A stretch of 64,000 bases of DNA from Fidelibacterota bacterium (GTDB lineage: Bacteria; Fidelibacterota; Marinisomatia; SCGC-AAA003-L08; TS1B11): assembly GCA_004124875.1 (NCBI GenBank), contig SCKJ01000010.1, forward strand, positions 1-64,000, given 5' to 3'. The position numbers and the translations under genes are program-made. Under the pieces are notes generated by a model that did not search any database, had not been told where the DNA came from, and saw only the letters and a list, made by a program, of their open reading frames with translations. How positions within the stretch are numbered: the first letter of the stretch is position 1; each line of letters starts with the position of its first letter. Positions 59,958 to 64,000 of the stretch are shown piece by piece.

Positions 59958-60437
59958 TCAGCCTGTAGAAATCTTTTCGATTGCAGTAATCGTGTACTTC
60001 GTCTTTTTACCTCGGATTTCAATTGAAAAATCTTCGTCAATCCTTTTCCCGGATAGAGCCCGGCCAAACGGTGAACCGTATGTTGCGATCGAGGAAAAGA
60101 GATCCAGATCAAATTCGATCGGGCCTAATATGAAATAGTCTTCGACCTTTCCTGTGTCCTGTTCACGGATTGTAACCTTATTACCAAAACCAACCTTGTC
60201 GTTTTCAATTTCACTATTCTCGATGATCTTGAATGGCGTATAGGACTGCATCATTTGTTTCTTATATATTAATAAACTCTGCTTCTCCTTGGCAGCGTTA
60301 TATTCCGCATTTTCTTTAAGATCTCCGAGACTAGCTGCATCTCTAATCTTTAATGAATTCTCTCTCATTAATTTTTCAAGAGTTTTCATTTCCTCAACCA
60401 ACGAGCGGTATGTATCCCGCAGTATCAAAGTCGCCAT
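59958..60437 (-). CDS. Transcription elongation factor GreA/GreB-like
   Basis: 159 residues from ATG 60437; the upstream extension is noncoding. The N-terminal coiled coil (TYRSLVEEMKTLEKLMRENS) carries the acidic tip in SLGDLKENAEYNAAKEKQ, with D/E residues that sit in the RNA polymerase secondary channel. The C-terminal domain has GFGNKVTIREQDTG, DYFILGPIEFD and SPFGRALSGKRIDEDFSIEI. Gre factors stimulate transcript cleavage to rescue stalled polymerase. It is a single-gene unit flanked by repeats. Confidence 0.9.
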   Translation of the reverse strand: MATLILRDTYRSLVEEMKTLEKLMRENSLKIRDAASLGDLKENAEYNAAKEKQSLLIYKKQMMQSYTPFKIIENSEIENDKVGFGNKVTIREQDTGKVEDYFILGPIEFDLDLFSSIATYGSPFGRALSGKRIDEDFSIEIRGKKTKYTITAIEKISTG

Positions 60438-60691
60438 AATGGAATTCCCATAATTGACCGGACGAAAAGCGATTAGTATTGGGAGTATGTGACCTATAAT
60501 TACTAGGTGTGACCTGCTCCCGTTGTTTGGACCACTTGGTAAGTTAGTGGTTGAGATTGCATTTAACACATAGTTGAACTGGTTGTAAGGACAAAATCAA
60601 AGGGCGAAATCGTATCCGGTTCCGTGTCCGGCAATTGGTGCATGAGACTGCTGCTATTTGCACTTATTTGCAAATGAGGTGGGTAATGGGG

Positions 60692-60719
60692 GACAAAGAA
60701 AAAGCCCTAAGAAGGGCTT
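60692..60719 (-). terminator. Rho-independent terminator downstream of the tRNA-Leu fragment
   Basis: On the minus strand a 7-base stem AAGCCCT / AGGGCTT with loop TCTT is followed by TTTTTCTTTG. This is the ideal layout for an intrinsic terminator and fits the original tRNA-Leu transcription direction. Confidence 0.7.
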
Positions 60720-60746
60720 GTTTCTAGGAGTGGTGCCCACCGGCAC

Positions 60747-60804
60747 GTGCCGCGGAGAAGACTCGAACTTCCACGGGAATTCTTCCACTGGATCCTAAAT
60801 CCCG
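60747..60804 (-). tRNA. Truncated tRNA-Leu(TAG), 3' half only
   Basis: The minus strand has CGGGA TTTAGGA TCCAG (anticodon arm, anticodon TAG), a variable arm and T-arm (GTTCGAGTC) and acceptor CCGCGGC, but no matching D-arm or 5' acceptor upstream and no clear CCA. This is a 3'-half remnant, as left behind at an integration site. Confidence 0.6.
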
Positions 60805-61102
60805 TTGATCCAATGCAAATTGATAAGTCGTTGAAACTCACTACATAACATGGGAAATCTGGTGAGTTTTGGTCAATTATGGCAGGTTATCTGGTGAATG
60901 CCGATAGTTTTCTCGTGAATTAGAGGTCAGTTAATCAAGTACTGGCACGAATCCCTCGATAGCGTCAAGTGTATCGATGACAGTGGCGTAAGATTTACCA
61001 CCAAGCGGTGGCTGTATCATAAATAGGATGCCCAGAAAGTCTCTCTTAACTTTAATCTTAATCTACCCGAAATGCTTTGACGACGTACAATAGGTTCTTA
61101 TT

Positions 61103-61612
61103 ATGAAGATTAAAGAGATAATGACAGAGAGACCCATAATAATTGGCAGTACCGACACAGTTCTGGACGCCATTGAAATCATGAAAAACAATGAAGGTAT
61201 ACGGCATCTCCCCGTCCTCCGAGGGAAACAACTCGTGGGCATGCTGAGTGCGAGTGATATTAGAGAGATTCTCGGTCTTGCGAGTGGCAAGCCTATTGAT
61301 CGGCTTCAGCTTCAGCGGAAGATTAGCAGTGTGATGACGAAAAATGTGATAACAGTAGCTCCACAAGACGACGTTATCAATGCTGCTCACCACTTTGCCG
61401 AAGGGAAATTTGGGTCGTTACCAGTTATTGAAAATGGTGATCTCGTTGGGATTCTCAGTACTGGGGACCTTTTTAATCGTCATATAATCCCTTTATTGGA
61501 GGAGCTCACCAAACAGGCAGAGACAAATGATACACTTCCACTAGAGGCGGAGAAGGGAGCAATCCCAACCGATGAGAGGTTGAAGACCTTGAAAATGAAG
61601 AAAAAGACCTAA
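61103..61612 (+). CDS. Two-CBS-domain protein
   Basis: 169 residues with two CBS motifs: IKEIMTERPIIIGSTDTVLD ... GIRHLPVLRGKQLVGMLSAS (1-55) and ISSVMTKNVITVAPQDDVIN ... SLPVIENGDLVGILSTGD (73-125). The tail is charged. Such stand-alone CBS pairs bind adenine nucleotides and act as energy sensors. It is monocistronic between a tRNA remnant and the repeat region. The antisense frame at 61058-61393 is a shadow. Confidence 0.9.
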   Translation: MKIKEIMTERPIIIGSTDTVLDAIEIMKNNEGIRHLPVLRGKQLVGMLSASDIREILGLASGKPIDRLQLQRKISSVMTKNVITVAPQDDVINAAHHFAEGKFGSLPVIENGDLVGILSTGDLFNRHIIPLLEELTKQAETNDTLPLEAEKGAIPTDERLKTLKMKKKT

Positions 61613-61949
61613 TGCATTACGTCTTCAAAGCCTTTCGGACGTTGAAGGCTAAAAACTAGGAGAGAAATGATGCGTATCCAAAGTTTAGCCGACATTTCAT
61701 GTGATCCATTTATTAGGCAACATTCAGACGTGAGTGGAAAAATTTCTCACAAATGAGTGCGGGTTATATATATAGCAAGGCTACTCCCCCCACTTGGTTT
61801 TTGAACAAACCAAATTTCGTTAGCGTTTTTGGATTAGTAGTTGGCCTCAATGTTCATTGAGATGAGGTAGAACACTTTATTGGGTATAGACGCACAACAC
61901 ACTGGCAGATGGTTTTTACGCTGCCAGATTGCTCGTTACCACAGGTCAC

Positions 61950-62014
61950 TGGGGCCATTTTGGACCCCCTTGAACATCACTCAACGACACTAATCAACAA
62001 TTAGCCCGTAATGC
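61950..62014. repeat. ~70-base repeat, copy 2
   Basis: Matches copy 1 at 59661-59736 in the same orientation with a few substitutions and lacks the ten-base GAAGACACTA segment. The two copies bracket the GreA and CBS genes and the tRNA-Leu remnant. Confidence 0.75.
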
Positions 62015-62049
62015 AAAAAACCCCCGGATACTGGATGGTACCGAGGGTT
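62015..62049 (-). terminator. Rho-independent terminator of the HD-GYP gene
   Basis: On the minus strand AACCCTCGG (62049-62041) pairs with CCGGGGGTT (62027-62019; one G-U pair) and is followed by TTTTTT (62020-62015). It lies about 60 bases beyond the HD-GYP stop. Confidence 0.75.
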
Positions 62050-62111
62050 CAAGACGAGTAGTCCGATATCCCTCAATTATGGAGCACGTTAAGTACCCCT
62101 GCTTCCCTGGA

Positions 62112-63563
62112 CTACTTGCTGAATAGTGAGACGAACACTTTGAATATCTCTGCGTTGTAGTGATTGACTATGCTCGTTTTAATAACCTCCAAGGCATGAA
62201 ACGGTTGGAAGACGGGTGCCTCTTTATATGGGCGGTAGGATGTCAGTGCATCATAGACATCTGCAATTCCGCAGATCTGAGCAGATAGCTCAATATCGTC
62301 GCCCGAAAGTCCCTTGGGATAACCGGTCCCGTCCGCTCGCTCATGGTGCTGCAGAATGATGCGGGCGCAATTTTCAGTCCAATCGCTTGTGGCCGCGAGA
62401 ATCTTCTCTCCGGATTCGGGGTGCATACGAACAAGGTTCCATTCAGCGATGGATAGCTTGCCTGGCTTGTTTAACATTTGGGTTGGGATCAGGCTCTTTC
62501 CCAGATCATGCAGATAAAATCCGGTTCCCAGCTCTACCAGATCATAGTCATCAGAATCCTTCAGGGCCGCTTTCGCCAGGAGAATCGAAAGGAGGCCGAC
62601 GTTGGTGGAGTGCGTATATGTCCGCTCATCGTGGGACAGGCCCAGAATTATTAGGTTTGCAACCTCGTCATCAACCATAATTTGATCCACAATATCATGG
62701 ATCATTTCTACTCCGTGGGCGATATTCTTGGCGGTCGGATTGGCGAGCAAACTTTCCATCAACTGTAAGGAGTGATGATAGATGGCATTCGCCCTGATCC
62801 GTGGCGGGTTCTCGCTCTGGTGCAATGTCTCCCGCAACTCTAACGCCATGAAATCAATCGGGACGAGCTCCTGTGGCGGAGGCGTCACCGTGTCGATGCC
62901 GCCGTCCTCCCAATCGTCTTTTCTCTCCGTCTTAATTGTGTCAATACCGCTGTCTACAAACTCTTTCTCATCGCCCAGCGTTACCGTGTCAATACCGCTG
63001 TCTACAAACTCCTTCTCATCGCCCAGCGTTACCGTGTCAATACCGCTGTCTACAAACTCCTTCTCATCGCCCAGCGATATTGTGTCGATGCCGCTGTCTA
63101 CAAACTCCTTCTCATCGCCCAGCGTTACCGTGTCAATACCGCTGTCTACAAACTCCTTCTCATCGCCCAGCGTTACCGTGTCTGTGCCGACCCCTCCAGA
63201 CACCGCCTTCTGCGGGATCACGGGGTCGGTTCCGAGCCGCTCTTGCCTCCCAGCTTGGTTCATAACACTCTTCGTCCCTGTGCCGCCCCCCCTCGCCTTG
63301 GCGCTCGCCTTCTCCTCCCCGGATTCACGAGTCTGGCCGCCCATTGCCCCCTGCGTAATCGCGCTGGCTGCCGACTCCTCAATAGCATCGCTCTTGGACG
63401 TGTCGACTTTAACTTTCTTAATCCCTGTGGCAATAATTCTATTGATCTGCTTTGTGGAACTAATTTTGAAACGGGATTTGGGAAACGAATGGCGAAACCA
63501 CGACACATCCAGGATGACATACATGCCCACCTTTAAGTCATCGGATGGTACGGTTCGGATCAT
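62112..63563 (-). CDS. HD-GYP phosphodiesterase with DUF3391-like N-terminus and 16-residue repeats
   Basis: 483 residues from ATG 63563; a TTG at 63593 is less likely. Residues 1-55 match DUF3391 (MIRTVPSDDLKVGMYVILDV ...). Residues 115-220 hold five to six repeats of the 16-residue unit GIDTVTLGDEKEFVDS. The HD-GYP domain spans about 290-470 with HSTNVG, LHDLGK (HD) and HHERADGTGYPKG (HHE / GYP). In known members this domain hydrolyses c-di-GMP and needs two or three metal ions. The repeats may be a flexible acidic linker. Terminator follows; no neighbour in the same operon. Confidence 0.88.
   Translation of the reverse strand: MIRTVPSDDLKVGMYVILDVSWFRHSFPKSRFKISSTKQINRIIATGIKKVKVDTSKSDAIEESAASAITQGAMGGQTRESGEEKASAKARGGGTGTKSVMNQAGRQERLGTDPVIPQKAVSGGVGTDTVTLGDEKEFVDSGIDTVTLGDEKEFVDSGIDTISLGDEKEFVDSGIDTVTLGDEKEFVDSGIDTVTLGDEKEFVDSGIDTIKTERKDDWEDGGIDTVTPPPQELVPIDFMALELRETLHQSENPPRIRANAIYHHSLQLMESLLANPTAKNIAHGVEMIHDIVDQIMVDDEVANLIILGLSHDERTYTHSTNVGLLSILLAKAALKDSDDYDLVELGTGFYLHDLGKSLIPTQMLNKPGKLSIAEWNLVRMHPESGEKILAATSDWTENCARIILQHHERADGTGYPKGLSGDDIELSAQICGIADVYDALTSYRPYKEAPVFQPFHALEVIKTSIVNHYNAEIFKVFVSLFSK
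62941..63180 (-). repeat. Five 48-base tandem repeats inside the HD-GYP gene
   Basis: Units start at 62941, 62989, 63037, 63085 and 63133, each encoding the 16-residue GIDTVTLGDEKEFVDS motif in frame; unit four has a few base changes. This is a coding minisatellite that could expand or contract by slippage without frameshift. Confidence 0.9.
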
Positions 63564-63593
63564 GCTAGCTAGGCTAATCCTGGCTGCAGGCAA

Positions 63594-63723
63594 TCAGCGA
63601 TGGCGTTCATACTTGTCCAAGTCCTAATTATCCCCCAATAAATAAGACAGTAACTGTACGTCTACAGCCCACAGCAAACTGATGAAGCCGGAAACTAAGA
63701 GACTTATAACACGTTTCCAACAA
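63594..63723. other. Intergenic region upstream of the HD-GYP gene
   Basis: 130 bases between the HD-GYP start and the IS OrfA remnant. The part nearest the IS remnant may be its frameshifted continuation. No gene, terminator or convincing promoter seen. Confidence 0.45.
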
Positions 63724-63843
63724 TCAATTGCTCCTTGAGCCAATTTTCTCCGATGCACAACGGACTCCTTTCCTACAGAGCTGGACCGTTTCCACCTTGA
63801 ACTCCCGGGTGAACACCCGCCTGGTTCGTTTCTCCTCCATCAT
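63724..63843 (-). pseudogene. IS3-family OrfA remnant
   Basis: On the minus strand ATG 63843 (GGAGGT upstream) reads EEKRTRRVFTREFKVETVQL, the start of IS3/IS911-type OrfA proteins with their HTH, but ends after 39 codons at TGA 63724-63726. The rest of orfA and orfB are missing, so this is a dead fragment. The sequence does not match the terminal bases of the IS at the left edge. Confidence 0.65.
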
Positions 63844-63906
63844 AGATACCTCCGTAGATCATGGTAATCTATGACTTCTTACACTGTCCACCAAAAGGTA
63901 GCAAGA

Positions 63907-64000
63907 TCATCCCATCCCCTTGCTGAGCCAGACTTGGAGGACTTTGCCCATCTCCGTCGGATGGTCTTTGGCAAAGGCGCGGACGTCGGCCATGATTTTG
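63907..64000 (-). CDS. fliF: Flagellar M-ring protein FliF, C-terminal end (partial)
   Basis: Only the last 30 codons are in the window; they end at TGA 63907-63909. DVRAFAKDHPTEMGKVLQVW is like the C-terminal tail of FliF (D/E..P..VA.V...W), which binds FliG. The assignment rests on this short motif only. The gene continues beyond the right edge. Confidence 0.4.
   Translation of the reverse strand, partial: KIMADVRAFAKDHPTEMGKVLQVWLSKGMG

Larger units (their letters stand above)
60570..61102. other. Intergenic region with tRNA-Leu fragment and terminator
   Basis: About 530 bases with no gene. The 3' tRNA-Leu remnant (60747-60804) and a minus-strand terminator (60692-60719) are listed separately. 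The part 60820-61100 shows no feature apart from short palindromes near the CBS gene start. Confidence 0.5.
61613..62111. other. Intergenic region before the HD-GYP gene
   Basis: Contains the ~70-base repeat copy 2 (61950-62014) and a terminator (62015-62049). A 29-codon plus-strand frame at 61667-61756 has an AGGAG ribosome-binding-like box (MMRIQSLADISCDPFI) but is short and unlike known proteins; it may be a gene remnant. Confidence 0.5.

Noticed and set aside
57154..60804. Calling the two tRNA-like pieces functional tRNA genes
   Set aside because: Both lack the D-arm and 5' acceptor strand, and neither ends in a proper acceptor/CCA.
62941..63180. Possible CRISPR array
   Set aside because: Units are contiguous with no spacers and encode an in-frame protein repeat.
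62782..63627. 281-codon plus-strand frame opposite the HD-GYP gene
   Set aside because: It is the mirror of the 48-base tandem repeat (Ser/Pro-rich, PSVTVSIPLSTNSFSS units); the minus-strand reading has clear domains.

Overview
The window is bacterial, with moderate GC, mixed intergenic spacing and Shine-Dalgarno-type starts. Two large exported proteins (51300-54695 and 54752-56674) end in the PNPFNP / FlgD-like sorting domain of the type IX secretion family. With the fused signal peptidase and the HD-GYP and GreA genes, this points to the FCB superphylum, possibly a Marinimicrobia/KSB1-like lineage. That assignment is inference: there is no rRNA gene or complete tRNA gene here. Both edges carry IS3-family remnants (2-109 and 63724-63843), and the right edge clips what looks like the 3' end of fliF.

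Layout. (1) 1-4909, plus strand: IS3 end, a gene fragment, a possible heme-oxygenase-like ORF, then a branched-chain amino acid ABC transporter core (livH-livM-livG-livF) without a binding protein, and a small unknown gene. (2) 5215-47850, minus strand: one nearly gapless run of about 35 genes forming an extracellular contractile injection system (eCIS, a phage-tail-like particle). Transcription order: sheath, tube, Zn-ribbon baseplate protein, disordered protein, DUF4255 cap, AAA+ ATPase, small protein, a cargo block, then baseplate and spike proteins, tail-fibre proteins, and a tail of membrane and accessory genes including a KAP NTPase and a patatin. The cargo block holds two DUF4157 proteins, an orphan cargo leader, a DNase-like enzyme, a DUF1508 protein, an endolysin/holin pair and a likely immunity protein. 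The baseplate and spike block holds the CIS tube-adaptor, LysM, gpD, gpV spike, PAAR tip, gp25, two gpJ homologues and gpI. (3) 48417-51002, minus strand: Xre regulator, lipoprotein, membrane sensor and histidine kinase, directly upstream of the eCIS and possibly its regulator. (4) 51300-56674: two T9SS-type secreted proteins. (5) 56675-64000: repeats and truncated tRNA pieces, a Rossmann/signal-peptidase fusion, GreA, a CBS protein, an HD-GYP protein with a coding minisatellite, and IS and fliF remnants.

How it fits together. Sheath, tube, cap and ATPase build the contractile body. The gpJ, gpI, gp25, LysM, gpD and gpV proteins build the baseplate, with a PAAR-like tip. The collar/peptidase-G2 fibre and the 1811-residue DUF6519 protein probably form the target-binding or outer parts. 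DUF4157 proteins sharing one N-terminal leader are the likely cargo, and one carries its own downstream immunity gene. The holin and muramidase supply a plausible lysis route for particle release.

The strongest unusual points are a WD40 beta-propeller inserted in a gpJ baseplate protein, the lysis cassette inside the eCIS operon, a second gpJ gene split by one in-frame stop codon, an orphan cargo leader next to a DNase gene, a decayed duplicate of cargo and coiled-coil genes, and a signal peptidase homologue fused to a Rossmann domain whose catalytic serine position is aspartate. All functions are assigned by reading motifs and gene order; no database search was run.
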